A stretch of DNA of 64,000 bases from Sphingomonas beigongshangi (GTDB lineage: Bacteria; Pseudomonadota; Alphaproteobacteria; Sphingomonadales; Sphingomonadaceae), in the NCBI RefSeq assembly GCF_016820445.1, contig NZ_JADHDT010000001.1:372001-436000 (forward strand), given 5' to 3'. The stretch's first letter is position 1, and every line of letters starts with the position of its first letter. Shown here one piece after another: positions 45,193-55,182 of this stretch. The notes below the pieces were generated by a model. That model had not been told where the DNA came from and did no database searches. It was given only the letters and a program-made list of their open reading frames with translations. The position numbers and the translations under genes are program-made.

Positions 45193-46086
45193 ATGCCCGC
45201 ACGCGCCTATTGGCAAGGCCAGATCCGCCTCGCCCTCGTCTCGATCCCGGTAGAAATCTATTCGGCGACGCGCAGCGGCGCGACCGTTTCGTTCAAGCAG
45301 ATCCACGAACCCAGCGGCAAACCGATCCATTACGAGAAGGTCGTCACCGGCATCGGCCCCGTCGATACCGACGAGATCATGAAGGGCTATGAGGTGTCGA
45401 AGGGCGAATTCGTGCTGCTCGAGCAGGACGAGATCGATGCGGTGAAGCTCGAATCCAAGAAAACGCTGGAGCTGACGCAATTCGTCGACGCCAGCGAGAT
45501 CGACGTCATTTACTACGAAAAGCCCTATTTCGTCGTTCCGGCGGACGATCTGGCCGAGGAGGCCTTCATCGTTCTGCGCGAGGCGTTGAAGCGGTCGAAG
45601 AAGGTCGGCCTGGGCCAGCTCGCGCTGAGGGGGCGTGAATATGTCGTCAGCCTGAAGCCGTGCGGGCGCGGCATGGTACTGGAAACGCTGCGCTATGCCG
45701 ACGAGGTCAACAAGGCGCAGAGCTATTTCCGCGAGATTCCCGACGACAAGCCGGATCCCGACCTTCTCGATCTGGCGCAGGCGTTGATCGACAAGAAGAC
45801 GGGCGCCTTCGATCCGCAGGAGTTCCACGACCGCTATGTCGACGCGCTGAAAGACCTGATCGAACGCAAGCGAAAGGCGAAGGGTCGCAAGATCATCGAG
45901 GAGAAGGACGAGGGCGGCGGGCGTTCAGGCAGCAACGTCGTCGACCTGATGGCGGCGCTCAAGAAATCGATGGAAGGCGGCAAGGCGGACGCGGCACCCG
46001 CGAAGACGGCCCCGTCCCGCAAGCCGGCGGCGAAGACGCCAGCCAAGAAGCCGGCCACCAAGGCCGCGGCGAAGAAACGTGCCTGA
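45193..46086 (+). CDS. ku: Ku protein of bacterial non-homologous end joining
   Basis: DNA-end-binding homodimer subunit of 297 residues. It opens with the family sequence RAYWQGQIRLALVSIPVEIY, followed by FKQIHEPSGKPIHYEK, KGYEVSKGEFVLLEQDE and the beta-barrel bridge region (KKVGLGQLALRGREYVVSL). The last 50 or so residues after VVDLMAALKKS are a lysine/alanine/proline tail (KPAAKTPAKKPATKAAAKKR) like the extended tails of some bacterial Ku proteins that modulate DNA binding. ligD follows 33 bases downstream, giving the minimal end-joining pair. Confidence 0.96.
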   Translation: MPARAYWQGQIRLALVSIPVEIYSATRSGATVSFKQIHEPSGKPIHYEKVVTGIGPVDTDEIMKGYEVSKGEFVLLEQDEIDAVKLESKKTLELTQFVDASEIDVIYYEKPYFVVPADDLAEEAFIVLREALKRSKKVGLGQLALRGREYVVSLKPCGRGMVLETLRYADEVNKAQSYFREIPDDKPDPDLLDLAQALIDKKTGAFDPQEFHDRYVDALKDLIERKRKAKGRKIIEEKDEGGGRSGSNVVDLMAALKKSMEGGKADAAPAKTAPSRKPAAKTPAKKPATKAAAKKRA

Positions 46087-46119
46087 CCGCCCCCTCCACC
46101 GTCATTTCGGCGCACGCCG

Positions 46120-48621
46120 ATGACCGATCCGCTCGCCGCGTACAACGCCAAGCGCGACTTCGCGAAGACCGCCGAGCCAGCCGGCACGCTCGCCCCCGGC
46201 CACGGCAACAGCTTCATGGTGCAGAAGCACGACGCGACCCGGCTGCACTGGGACTTCCGGCTCGAGATCGACGGCGTGCTGAAGAGCTGGGCGGTGACGC
46301 GCGGCCCGAGCCTCGACCCGGACGAAAAGCGTCTCGCGGTACGCACCGAAGATCATCCTTTGTCCTATGCGACGTTCGAGGGCGCGATCCCCGCAGGGGA
46401 ATATGGCGGCGGCACCGTCATGCTATGGGATCGCGGCACCTGGTCGCCCGTCGCCGGTAAATCGGCGAAGGACCTGGAAAAGGGCCATCTCCACTTCGTG
46501 CTGGACGGCGAGCGGATGAAGGGCGAATGGCTGCTGATCCGCCTGAAGCCACGCGGCAAGGAGCGGCGCGAGAACTGGCTGCTGCGCAAGATCGACGACG
46601 CCTTCGCCGCAGGGACGGACACGCTGACCGAGGAGGCGCTGACCAGCGTCGCGACCGGCCGCACGATGCAGGAGATCGCTGAAGGGAAGACGCCGTCCCG
46701 CCGCGGCAAGGCGGCGCCGGGGCGCACCACCGGCGGAAGCGCCGGATCACCCGCAAAGAGCGCGGCGACACCGGGCACGAGCCGGCGTAGACGACGGGCG
46801 TCCCCCGCTTCTGCCGAAGCGAAAGCCCCGGCTTTCATCGAACCGCAATTGTGCACGTTGGTGGAAGCGGTGCCGGCGGGCAGCGGATGGATGCACGAGG
46901 TGAAGTATGACGGCTATCGTGCGCTCGTCGCGGTCGCGGGAGGCCAGGCGACGGTCTTCACGCGCAACGGCCTGGATTGGACGGACAAGTTCGCGGCGAT
47001 CGCACAGGCCGCCGCCGCCATCCCGGGCAGCGCGCTGATCGATGGAGAGATCGTCGCGTTCAAGGACGGGCGTCCCGATTTCTCCACGCTCAAGGATGCG
47101 ATCGCCGGCGGCGGCGCGATGACGCTGTTCGCGTTCGATTGTCTCGAGCACGACGGCGAGGATCTGCGCGCCTTGCCCAATCTGGCGCGCAAGGAGCGGC
47201 TGCGCGCGCTGCTGCCGGCCGGCGAACGGCTGCAGTTCGCCGAACATGTGCTGGGCGCGGGCGAGCCCCTGTTCGAGACGATGTGCCGCGAGGGACTGGA
47301 AGGCGTGGTCTCCAAGCGCGCCGACGCGCCCTATCGGTCGGGCCGCACGCGCGCCTGGCTCAAGGCGAAATGCACCCGTCGGCAGGAATTCGTCATCGTC
47401 GGCTGGCTGCCGTCGGACAAGAAGCGCGGCTTTCGCTCGCTGCTGCTGGGCGTGCACGAGAACGGCCGGCTGCGGTACGCGGGAAAGGTCGGCACCGGCT
47501 TCGACGCCAGCCGCATGGACGCGATCGCCGCACAATTGTCCCGGCTCGCACGCAAGACGCCGACGGTCGAGGCGCCGCGCGCCATGGTCCGCGGGGCGCA
47601 GTGGGTCAGTCCGAAGCTCGTCGCGGAAATCGCCTTCACCGAGGTGACGCCGGACGGCCTGCTACGCCACCCGAGCTTCATCGGATTGCGAGGCGACAAG
47701 CGAGCGCAGGACGTGGTCGTCGAGACGCCGGAACCGGCACCCGCACAAGGCGCACCGCCCGTGACGGTCAAGGTATCAAGCCGCGATCGCGTGATCTTTC
47801 CCGACAGCCAGGTCACCAAGGGCGACCTTGCCGATTATTATGCGGCGCTCGCGCCCGTCGTGCTGCCCTGGACGGGGCGACGGCCGGTCAGTCTTGTCCG
47901 TTGCCCGCAAGGCCGCGCCAAGGCGTGCTTCTTCCAGAAACATGACGCGGGCAGCTTCGGCGATCATGTCCACCACGTCGACATCACCGAAAAGGACGGC
48001 AGCACCGAACCCTATCTGTGGGTCGACGACGCGGACGGGCTGGTCGCCTGCGTGCAGATGGGGACGATCGAATTCCACGGCTGGGGATCGACGATCGATG
48101 CACTGGAAACGCCTGACCGCATGGTCTTCGACCTGGATCCCGACGAGGCGCTGGACTTCGCGGAAACGCGGAAGGCCGCGCAATATGTCGCCGACCAGCT
48201 CGCCGAGATCGGCCTGACCAGCTTTCCGTTGCTGTCGGGCGGAAAGGGCGTCCATGTCGTCGTGCCGCTGATGCCAGGGGCCGAATGGCCAATTGTCCGT
48301 GACTTCGCCGAGCGCTTCGCCAAGGCACTCGCCGCGGCCGATCCGGATCGCTTCGTTGCGGTCATGACCAAGGCGAAGCGCAAGGGGCGAATCTTCATCG
48401 ACTATTTGCGCAACCAGCGCGGCAGCACCGCCATCATGCCCTATGCGGCCCGCGCGCGTGCCGGCGCCCCGGTTGCAGCCCCGGTATCGTGGAGCGAGTT
48501 GCGCGACCTCGATAGCGCGGCGCGCTGGTCGGTCGCCGATCGCGACGCGCTGCTTGCCCGTGCGACGTCGCGCGCCTTGCAGGGCTGGGGTATCGCGGAC
48601 CAGCTGTTGCCGGATATCTGA
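46120..48621 (+). CDS. ligD: DNA ligase D, multifunctional end-joining enzyme
   Basis: An 833-residue fusion that works with Ku to process and seal double-strand breaks. The order is 3'-phosphoesterase (about 1-175, with HDATRLHWDFRLE and EGAIPAGEYGGG), an Ala/Ser-rich linker, ATP-dependent ligase (about 235-530, nucleophile Lys in EVKYDGYRALV, then GLEGVVSKR and WLKAKC) and polymerase/primase (about 545-833, FPDSQVTKGDLADYY, catalytic FDLDPDE and FIDYLRNQRGSTAIMPY). This is the same order as Pseudomonas LigD. All catalytic motifs I checked by eye are present. It follows ku closely and probably shares its transcript. Confidence 0.96.
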   Translation: MTDPLAAYNAKRDFAKTAEPAGTLAPGHGNSFMVQKHDATRLHWDFRLEIDGVLKSWAVTRGPSLDPDEKRLAVRTEDHPLSYATFEGAIPAGEYGGGTVMLWDRGTWSPVAGKSAKDLEKGHLHFVLDGERMKGEWLLIRLKPRGKERRENWLLRKIDDAFAAGTDTLTEEALTSVATGRTMQEIAEGKTPSRRGKAAPGRTTGGSAGSPAKSAATPGTSRRRRRASPASAEAKAPAFIEPQLCTLVEAVPAGSGWMHEVKYDGYRALVAVAGGQATVFTRNGLDWTDKFAAIAQAAAAIPGSALIDGEIVAFKDGRPDFSTLKDAIAGGGAMTLFAFDCLEHDGEDLRALPNLARKERLRALLPAGERLQFAEHVLGAGEPLFETMCREGLEGVVSKRADAPYRSGRTRAWLKAKCTRRQEFVIVGWLPSDKKRGFRSLLLGVHENGRLRYAGKVGTGFDASRMDAIAAQLSRLARKTPTVEAPRAMVRGAQWVSPKLVAEIAFTEVTPDGLLRHPSFIGLRGDKRAQDVVVETPEPAPAQGAPPVTVKVSSRDRVIFPDSQVTKGDLADYYAALAPVVLPWTGRRPVSLVRCPQGRAKACFFQKHDAGSFGDHVHHVDITEKDGSTEPYLWVDDADGLVACVQMGTIEFHGWGSTIDALETPDRMVFDLDPDEALDFAETRKAAQYVADQLAEIGLTSFPLLSGGKGVHVVVPLMPGAEWPIVRDFAERFAKALAAADPDRFVAVMTKAKRKGRIFIDYLRNQRGSTAIMPYAARARAGAPVAAPVSWSELRDLDSAARWSVADRDALLARATSRALQGWGIADQLLPDI

Positions 48622-48626
48622 GACCG

Positions 48627-48654
48627 GGAGGGCACCGACTATGGCACGCCCTCC
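48627..48654. terminator. hairpin between ligD and the convergent small gene
   Basis: GGAGGGC (48627-48633) pairs with GCCCTCC (48648-48654) just after the ligD stop. There is no T tract, so termination is plausible but weak evidence. Confidence 0.45.
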
Positions 48655-48688
48655 TGCCGGCCCGCTTCTCGACAGCGGAAATGCCAAG

Positions 48689-48952
48689 CTATTCCTTTGT
48701 CACCGCATTGTCGTTGCCGACGGTATCGTCGGTATCCTTGTCGCCCGTGCCCGAATAGTCGATCTCCGACTGGCCGCCATGTTCCATGAAGCCGCCGCCG
48801 GCATCGCCCCCGCCCTTGGCTGTATGCGGGTTGGGATAGGCGCCGCCGCCACTTTCGCCGCCGCCCGCGCGCTTGCCCGGTGCGTCGCCGACGCCGTCGT
48901 GCGCGCCTTCATGGTCGGTATCCATCGCCTGCGTTGGCTGCTTGTCGCTCAT
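48689..48952 (-). CDS. small Gly/Asp-rich hydrophilic protein
   Basis: An 87-residue protein with no hydrophobic segment. It is very polar (MSDKQPTQAMDTDHEGAHDG, then GGGESGGGAYPNPHTAKGGG and SGTGDKDTDDTVGND), which suggests an intrinsically disordered or desiccation/stress-type protein. I recognise no family. The ATG at 48952 begins where the composition becomes consistent and lies 95 bases from the divergent DnaJ-like gene. The pairing with a chaperone gene may be coincidence. Compositional bias makes any homology call unreliable. Confidence 0.65.
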   Translation of the reverse strand: MSDKQPTQAMDTDHEGAHDGVGDAPGKRAGGGESGGGAYPNPHTAKGGGDAGGGFMEHGGQSEIDYSGTGDKDTDDTVGNDNAVTKE

Positions 48953-49047
48953 CGTCCGTCTCCTTGCGGCCTTCAACGAGCGTCGAGCCGATTGCGTTGC
49001 GCCTCGCCCTCCCCCACATAGGTCGGTAATACACCAACGGGGACCCA

Positions 49048-49995
49048 ATGGCCGATCCTTACAAGACCCTGGGCGTCGCGCGCGATGCGTCCGAGGCGGA
49101 CATCAAGAAGGCGTATCGCAAGCTCGCCAAGGAACTGCATCCCGATCGGAACAAGGACAATCCCAAGGCGGCCGAGCGGTTCAGCCAGGTGACGTCCGCC
49201 TACGACCTGCTGACCGACAAGGACAAGCGCGCCCGCTTCGACCGGGGCGAGATCGACGGCGACGGCAATCCCGCCTCCCCCTTCGGCTATGGCGGCGCTC
49301 GGCCGGGCGGCGGCGGTACCTATGCCCGGCCCGGCGCCGGCGGCGGCTTCAGCAGCGCCGGTTTCGAATTCGGCGGCGATGCCGGCGACATGGGGGACAT
49401 ATTCGAGGGCCTGTTCGGCGGCGGTGGCGCGCGTGGCGGCGGCTTCGCCAGCGGTTTCGGCCGTCGACCGCAGCCGAAGGGTGCGAATGTCGCCTATTCG
49501 CTGCGCGTGCCCTTCGTCGATGCCGCGACGCTCAGCCCGCAGCGCGTGACGCTGGGCGACGGCAAGACGATCGACCTCAAGCTGCCCGCCGGCGTCGAGG
49601 ATGGCACGCAGATGCGGCTGGGCGGCAAGGGCGAGCAGGGTCCGGGGGGCGCCGGCGACGCGATCGTGACGATCGAGATACAGCCGCACCGCTTCTTCAC
49701 CCGCGACGGCGACGATGTCCGCCTCGATCTGCCCTTGTCGCTGCGCGAGGCGGTGCTTGGCGGACAGGTGCGCGTGCCGACCGTCGACAAGGCGGTGATG
49801 CTGACGGTGCCCAAGGGCACGACGTCGGGAAAGACGCTGCGCCTCAAGGGCAAGGGGTTCCACCGGAAGGACGGAACGCGCGGCGACCAGCTCGTCACGC
49901 TGATGATCGACGTGCCGGCGGATGATGCAGCGCTGCAACAGTTCGTCGAAGGATGGTCCGACGGGCGGAACCCGCGCGCGGCGATGGGCGTCTGA
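49048..49995 (+). CDS. DnaJ-class co-chaperone, CbpA-like
   Basis: Hsp40-type partner of DnaK, 315 residues. The J domain covers residues 1-70 with the essential HPD tripeptide in KELHPDRNKDNP. A long Gly/Phe-rich linker follows (about 75-145). The zinc-finger domain of classical DnaJ is absent, and the C-terminal substrate-binding beta domains follow directly (PQRVTLGDGKTIDLKLPAG, then LDLPLSLREAVLGGQVRVPT). That architecture is the class B/CbpA type rather than DnaJ proper. It is followed nine bases later by the YihY-like gene and then fabI, so the three may be co-transcribed. Confidence 0.92.
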   Translation: MADPYKTLGVARDASEADIKKAYRKLAKELHPDRNKDNPKAAERFSQVTSAYDLLTDKDKRARFDRGEIDGDGNPASPFGYGGARPGGGGTYARPGAGGGFSSAGFEFGGDAGDMGDIFEGLFGGGGARGGGFASGFGRRPQPKGANVAYSLRVPFVDAATLSPQRVTLGDGKTIDLKLPAGVEDGTQMRLGGKGEQGPGGAGDAIVTIEIQPHRFFTRDGDDVRLDLPLSLREAVLGGQVRVPTVDKAVMLTVPKGTTSGKTLRLKGKGFHRKDGTRGDQLVTLMIDVPADDAALQQFVEGWSDGRNPRAAMGV

Positions 49996-50004
49996 CGCCA
50001 TGAC

Positions 50005-50958
50005 GTGACAGATACCATAGCCTATACCCCCGAAGATCGCGCGCATCAGCATCGCGGCGCCCGCCAGCGTCTCGCGAAGCTGCGGCCGCCCGCCGCGGCC
50101 TGGGAAGTGACCAAGCGCGCCGCGATCGGCGTGTTCAACGATGGCTTCATCCACGCCGGCAATCTGGCCTATCTGGCGCTGATGACGGTGTTTCCATTCT
50201 TCATCACGGCGGCGGCGGTGCTGTCGCTGCTGGGCCAGAGCGCCGAGACGCAGCGCGCCGTCGCCTCCTTCCTCCACGTCCTTCCGCCTGACGTCGCCGA
50301 AATCCTGCGCAAACCGATCGCCGACGTGCTCGTCGCGCGGACGGGATCGCTTCTATGGCTCGGCGGCCTCGTCGGATTGTGGACCGTCGGGGGGTTCATC
50401 GAAACCATCCGCGACATGTTCCATCGCGCTTATGGGACCAAGGCGAGCGTGCCCTTCTGGCGATCCCGCCTGTCGTCGTCGGGTGTCATCATCCTGTCGG
50501 TGGTGATCGCGCTGATGAGCTTCCTCATCCAGGGTATCCTGACCGCCGCCGAACAGTTCATCTACCGCCTGCTCCCGTTCGCCCGCGACGCCGCCGGCTG
50601 GGTTGGCCTGTCGCGCGTGATCCCCGGCATCGTGATGTACGGCGCGCTCTACCTGCTGTTCTACTCGGTGACGCCCGGCAAATACCGCCATTCCGACTGC
50701 CCGAAATGGCCCGGCGCGCTGTTCACGGCGGGCTGGTGGGTGTCGATGACGGCGTTGCTGCCCTTGGTGCTCAGCCATCTCGGCGGCTATGACCTCACCT
50801 ACGGCAGCCTGGCGGGCGTGGTCGTCATGCTGCTGTTCTTCTACCTGATCGGCCTCGGCCTCGTGTTCGGCGCGCATCTCAACGCGGCACTGGCGGAACC
50901 ACCCGAACCGGCGCTAGAGGAAGGCGCGACGCACAAGGTGGAGGCACAGGCGGCGTGA
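50005..50958 (+). CDS. YihY/BrkB-family inner-membrane protein
   Basis: A 317-residue membrane protein with about six helices. The family pattern is clear: NDGFIHAGNLAYLALMTVFPFFI, then LPPDVAEIL, GLVGLWTVGGFIETIRDMFHRAY and the C-terminal YGSLAGVVVMLLFFYLIGLGLVFGAHLNA (shown in part). Despite the old label of ribonuclease BN this family has no proven enzymatic role; a transporter or envelope function is suspected. The start is GTG at 50005, since the nearby ATG at 50000 runs into a stop at once. The stop overlaps the fabI start as GTGA. Confidence 0.92.
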   Translation: MTDTIAYTPEDRAHQHRGARQRLAKLRPPAAAWEVTKRAAIGVFNDGFIHAGNLAYLALMTVFPFFITAAAVLSLLGQSAETQRAVASFLHVLPPDVAEILRKPIADVLVARTGSLLWLGGLVGLWTVGGFIETIRDMFHRAYGTKASVPFWRSRLSSSGVIILSVVIALMSFLIQGILTAAEQFIYRLLPFARDAAGWVGLSRVIPGIVMYGALYLLFYSVTPGKYRHSDCPKWPGALFTAGWWVSMTALLPLVLSHLGGYDLTYGSLAGVVVMLLFFYLIGLGLVFGAHLNAALAEPPEPALEEGATHKVEAQAA

Positions 50959-51761
50959 CGACGGGGTTGATGGCGGGCAAGCGCGGGCTGATCATGGGAC
51001 TGGCGAACGACAAGTCGCTGGCCTGGGGAATCGCCAAGCAATTGTCCGAAGCGGGGGCGGAGCTGGCCTTTTCCTATCAGGGCGCGGCGATGGAGAAGCG
51101 CGTGCGCCCGCTCGCGGAGCAGCTCGGCGTCGCGCGGCTGTTCGACTGCGACGTGTCCGACATGGCCGCGCTGGACGCGACGTTCGCGGCGCTGAAGGCG
51201 GAATGGCCGACGATCGATTTCGTCGTCCACGCGATCGGGTTCTCCGACAAGTCGCAGCTGCGCGGGCGCTATTACGACACGACGCTCGACAATTTCCTGA
51301 TGACGATGAACATCTCCGCCTATTCGCTGGTCGCGGTGGCGCAGCGCGCGCGCGCGATGATGCCGAACGGCGGCGCGATCCTGACGCTGACCTATTATGG
51401 CGCCGAAAAGGTCATTCCGCATTACAACGTCATGGGCGTGGCGAAGGCCGCGCTGGAGACCAGCGTCAAATATCTCGCGGTCGACCTTGGGCCGGAAAAC
51501 ATCCGCGTCAACGCCATCTCCGCCGGGCCGATCCAGACGCTGGCGGCGCGGGGCATCGGCGACTTCAACTATATCCTCAAGTGGAACGAGCTGAACGCGC
51601 CGTTGCGCCGCACCGTCACGATCGAGGATGTCGGCGGTGCCGGCCTGTACATGCTGTCCGATCTGTCGGCGGGCGTGACCGGAGAGATCCATCATGTCGA
51701 CGCAGGTTATAACGTCATCGGCATGAAGGCCGAGGATGCGCCGGACATCGCGCTCGCCTGA
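50955..51761 (+). CDS. fabI: enoyl-[acyl-carrier-protein] reductase (NADH), FabI
   Basis: Last reductive step of each fatty-acid elongation cycle in the cytoplasm; the family is the target of triclosan. The 268-residue protein has the modified Rossmann start GLIMGLANDKSLAWGIAKQL, the VHAIGFSDK segment and the catalytic Tyr and Lys in TYYGAEKVIPHYNVMGVAKAALE (Y-X6-K spacing, long motif shown by its ends). PIQTLAARGIGDF and the C-terminal GEIHHVDAGYNVIGM follow. The start is GTG overlapping the preceding stop; an ATG five codons later (MAGKRG) is an alternative with a shorter N-terminus that fits the family equally well. Confidence 0.94.
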   Translation: MTTGLMAGKRGLIMGLANDKSLAWGIAKQLSEAGAELAFSYQGAAMEKRVRPLAEQLGVARLFDCDVSDMAALDATFAALKAEWPTIDFVVHAIGFSDKSQLRGRYYDTTLDNFLMTMNISAYSLVAVAQRARAMMPNGGAILTLTYYGAEKVIPHYNVMGVAKAALETSVKYLAVDLGPENIRVNAISAGPIQTLAARGIGDFNYILKWNELNAPLRRTVTIEDVGGAGLYMLSDLSAGVTGEIHHVDAGYNVIGMKAEDAPDIALA

Positions 51762-51771
51762 AGACTCGACG

Positions 51772-52080
51772 ATGACGCTATCCGCCGCTCTCGCGCTGAT
51801 CGCCATGCTCGCCGGATATTACGGCTGGCAACGCGGCCGGTACGAACGGGCCGTAACGCCGCGTGAGGCGCATGCGCGGGCGGTCGGCGACACGTTGGCA
51901 TTGGCGCTGATCATCGCCGGCGTGTGGATCGGCGGCTGGATCGCGCCCCAATGGGGATGGATATCGGGGGCGGGCAGCGCGGGCGCGAGCATCGGCGTAT
52001 TGCTGGCCGTCCTGATCGCCGGTCCCGCCCGGCGCGCGCTTCTCCGCGCCTTCCGCATCGATCCCGGCCCGCAGCGCTGA
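51772..52080 (+). CDS. small two-helix membrane protein of unknown function
   Basis: A 102-residue protein that begins ten bases after fabI. It has hydrophobic segments at about residues 3-20 (LSAALALIAMLAGYYGW) and 40-60 (TLALALIIAGVWIGGWIAP), a third weaker one at 68-85 (ASIGVLLAVLIAG) and a basic tail. No motif that I recognise. Codon usage matches its neighbours, and its position just behind fabI suggests co-transcription. Real gene likely; function unknown. Confidence 0.7.
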   Translation: MTLSAALALIAMLAGYYGWQRGRYERAVTPREAHARAVGDTLALALIIAGVWIGGWIAPQWGWISGAGSAGASIGVLLAVLIAGPARRALLRAFRIDPGPQR

Positions 52081-52230
52081 ACGCAAGCGCGGCAAGCGCT
52101 TCGCGGCGGACCGGCGATTGCATCGCAATAGCGACGGGGTTTGCCTGCCCCGCCAGGAAGAACCGGCCCGATCCGTCCCTCGATCACCGGGCCTCATGCT
52201 CAGCATCACGCGGTTCACCGCGATCGCGGA

Positions 52231-53898
52231 TCAGGCCGCCGGCTTCTTCTCCTCGTAATAGAGCGGGCCCAAGGCATCGATCACCGCCGTGGCATCGATC
52301 GCGTGCGTCGTATCTGCCCCGGGGTCGAGCGGGCGGATCGTCAACTCGCTCTTGAAGCCGGTCGGGGTGCGACTGATTTCGCGGCCATATTGCGACTGGA
52401 CCAGCTGCCGCGAATAATCGGCCCGCGTCGTGATCGCGAAGGCAGCTTTGCCGGCGCCGCGCGTCACCTCGGCCGCGCGCAGCAGCGTCATTTCCTGGAT
52501 CACCGCCGGCGAACTCGAATTGCCGATGAACTCGACTTTTTGGGTACCGTCGGGATTCAGCGTCGATCGGAAGCCGTCGGTGCGCTTGATGCCGCCGAGC
52601 AGGCTGGTGCCCATCGACAAGGCGCCGCCCACCAGCGCCCCGAGGATGTTCGGGCGCGCGCGGTTGTAATCGATGACGGCACGCGGCGTTTCCGGCACGA
52701 TCATCGCCAGGGGAATCGCTGCGACCAGGGCGTCGCCGCGCGCCTTCGCCAGTTGCGCGACGATCGACGTGGTATCGGGAAGCGACTGCGCCTGATCGGC
52801 GGTCAGCATCGGGCGAAGCTTCGTCGTCACGTCGAGCAACGGTCCGCTGTACGGCATTGTCACGCCAGGCCTGATCGTCACCGGGCCGATCGCGGCGAGC
52901 GCTTCGGCCGGGCGCTTCTGGTCGATCGCGATCCGTGCCTCGACCAGCCGGCCATAGTCTCCCGCGAATTTGCGCACGTTCTCGTTGAGCATCCCGACGA
53001 ATGCCGCGCCCTGCACGCTCCCCGCCCCGGCCTTTGGATCGGCGCTGGCCACCGGCAGCAGCGCATCGAGATGCGTCATTGCATTGGCGACGTCGCGCCG
53101 TGCGCCGGCCGCATCACCTGTCGCGGCGCGGGCATAAGCGGTGTGCAGCGTCAGCGTAAGCGCGCGCAACAGCGCCTTGCCATCGGGCGCTTGCACCGCC
53201 AGCGCCATGGGCGCGAGGCGCGCCACAGGCCAGGCGGCATCGGTGCGGGGCGCCAGTTCGAGCACCCTGGCATGATGTCCTGCCGCGGTTTCGAGCAGGA
53301 TCAGCTTGGTGGACAGATCGGGATCGAGCCGGACGACGCTGTCCATCGCCGCGACCCCGCCATCGGACAGCTGCTCGAGCACGCTTTCCCCCGCGAGCTG
53401 GACATGCAGCGCATAGGGGCGCGCCGCCATCGCCGCGCGCGCCAGCGGGCCCGCCGCCGCGACATCGCCCTGCCGGGCGAGCGCGATCGCCCGTAGCAGC
53501 GACAGCGAAACGCCCATGCTTCGCTTGTAGAAGGGGGCGCCGGCCAGCGGCGCACCCGCCGCCTCGGCTGCCTCCAAGTCGGCGATGGCGGCGGGGATCG
53601 CGTCGCTGGCCATGTTCGCGGCTGCACGGGCGCGCAGCAGGTGGACACGCCGCAGCGTCTGCGTCGGCAGCAAGCGCGGACTGGCGAGCGCACGGGTACA
53701 GGCGGCGATCGCCGCGCCGTTGCGATCCCCCGCCATTCTCCAGGATGAGACGGACGACGGCGGACGCATGCCATCCGCCTGCTTGCCGGGCGCCTGCAGT
53801 CCGTCGCAGGTCTCGAAATCGACCTTGTCGGCTTCCGCCAGTGCCGGCGTCGCGCTCGCGAGCGCCGCAGCGACGATCGCACATCCCCCCAATCGCAT
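52231..53898 (-). CDS. exported Ala-rich helical-repeat protein of unknown function
   Basis: A 555-residue protein with a signal peptide ([22 protein letters not shown]). Residues about 50-330 are Ala-rich and read as successive helical pairs ([49 protein letters not shown]), which fits a TPR-like solenoid without a clean consensus. The C-terminal third is different: [22 protein letters not shown] and a beta-rich part from [15 protein letters not shown] to the end. I recognise no family. The ATG at 53898 starts directly on the signal peptide. It is divergent from aroC and converges on the small membrane protein gene across 150 bases that hold GC-rich inverted repeats only. Confidence 0.75.
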   Translation of the reverse strand: MRLGGCAIVAAALASATPALAEADKVDFETCDGLQAPGKQADGMRPPSSVSSWRMAGDRNGAAIAACTRALASPRLLPTQTLRRVHLLRARAAANMASDAIPAAIADLEAAEAAGAPLAGAPFYKRSMGVSLSLLRAIALARQGDVAAAGPLARAAMAARPYALHVQLAGESVLEQLSDGGVAAMDSVVRLDPDLSTKLILLETAAGHHARVLELAPRTDAAWPVARLAPMALAVQAPDGKALLRALTLTLHTAYARAATGDAAGARRDVANAMTHLDALLPVASADPKAGAGSVQGAAFVGMLNENVRKFAGDYGRLVEARIAIDQKRPAEALAAIGPVTIRPGVTMPYSGPLLDVTTKLRPMLTADQAQSLPDTTSIVAQLAKARGDALVAAIPLAMIVPETPRAVIDYNRARPNILGALVGGALSMGTSLLGGIKRTDGFRSTLNPDGTQKVEFIGNSSSPAVIQEMTLLRAAEVTRGAGKAAFAITTRADYSRQLVQSQYGREISRTPTGFKSELTIRPLDPGADTTHAIDATAVIDALGPLYYEEKKPAA

Positions 53899-54053
53899 CC
53901 CAATCCCCCAATCAGGCCTTCGAATCGGCGCATCCCGCCGTCGTCGCGACGCTAGGATATCGCGCGACGATCTGCCATGGCTGGCCGCATGCCCGCCCGC
54001 CCCCACCACCGCGTCGTTCCCGCTATCCTGGCCCCGCGCACGAGGGCGCGCGC

Positions 54054-55124
54054 ATGAGCGTCAACAGCTTCGGTCATCTGTTCCGCTTCACCACCTGGGG
54101 CGAGAGCCACGGCCCGGCGATCGGGGCGGTGGTCGACGGCTGCCCGCCGGGAATCGCGCTCGACGCGGCCGATATCCAGCCCTGGCTCGACAAGCGGCGG
54201 CCGGGGACCAGTCGCTTCACGACCCAGCGGCGCGAACCCGATCAGGTCCGCATCCTGTCCGGAGTCTTCGAAGGGCGCACCACCGGTACGCCGATCAGCC
54301 TGATGATCGAGAACGTCGACCAACGGTCGAAGGACTATTCGGATGTCGCCAAGGCCTATCGTCCCGGCCACGCCGACTATGCCTATGACGCCAAGTACGG
54401 CTATCGCGATTATCGTGGTGGCGGACGCTCCTCCGCGCGCGAGACGGCGAGCCGCGTCGCTGCCGGCGCGGTCGCGCGGCTGGTCGTGCCGGGGGTCCGC
54501 ATCCGTGCCTGGGTGGAGGCGATCGGCGGCGATCCGATCGATTATGGCGCGTTCGACGATGCCGCGATCGACGACAACCCGTTCTTCTGCCCGGATCCTG
54601 CCGCCGCGGCACGGTGGGAAGCGATGGTGGATGCCGCGCGCAAGGACGGATCGTCGCTGGGCGCGGTCGTGGCGTGCGAGGCGACGGGCGTCCCCGCCGG
54701 CTGGGGCGCGCCGCTCTATGCCAAGCTCGACGCGGAACTGGCGCATGCTTGCATGGGGATCAATGCGGTCAAGGGCGTGGAGATCGGCGACGGCTTTGCC
54801 GCGGCCGCGCTGCGGGGCGAGCAGAATGCCGATCCGATGCGCCCGGGCCCATCCGGCCCGACGTTCCTGGCCAATCATGCCGGTGGCATCGCGGGTGGCA
54901 TCGCGACGGGCCAGCCGATCCGGCTGCGCGTCGCGTTCAAGCCGACCAGCTCCATCCTGATCCCGGTCGAGACCGTCGACCGGTCCGGCGCGTCCGCCGA
55001 AATCCTGACCAAGGGGCGTCATGATCCATGTGTGGGCATCCGCGGCGTCCCCGTCGTGGAGGCGATGGTCGCGCTCGTTTTAGCCGATCAGGCGTTGCTT
55101 CACCGGGGTCAATGCGGCGGATAA
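54054..55124 (+). CDS. aroC: chorismate synthase
   Basis: Final enzyme of the shikimate pathway, converting 5-enolpyruvylshikimate-3-phosphate to chorismate with reduced FMN. The 356-residue protein has all three family signatures: [18 protein letters not shown] near the start, [20 protein letters not shown] in the middle and the C-terminal [33 protein letters not shown] and KPTSSI are also present. The ATG at 54054 begins [20 protein letters not shown], the usual start. It appears to be a single-gene unit. Confidence 0.97.
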   Translation: MSVNSFGHLFRFTTWGESHGPAIGAVVDGCPPGIALDAADIQPWLDKRRPGTSRFTTQRREPDQVRILSGVFEGRTTGTPISLMIENVDQRSKDYSDVAKAYRPGHADYAYDAKYGYRDYRGGGRSSARETASRVAAGAVARLVVPGVRIRAWVEAIGGDPIDYGAFDDAAIDDNPFFCPDPAAAARWEAMVDAARKDGSSLGAVVACEATGVPAGWGAPLYAKLDAELAHACMGINAVKGVEIGDGFAAAALRGEQNADPMRPGPSGPTFLANHAGGIAGGIATGQPIRLRVAFKPTSSILIPVETVDRSGASAEILTKGRHDPCVGIRGVPVVEAMVALVLADQALLHRGQCGG

Positions 55125-55182
55125 AGGGAACGCTCCTGCACCCGACCCGTTGAGGGCGGACAGATTTTTGCAGGAGAGAACA

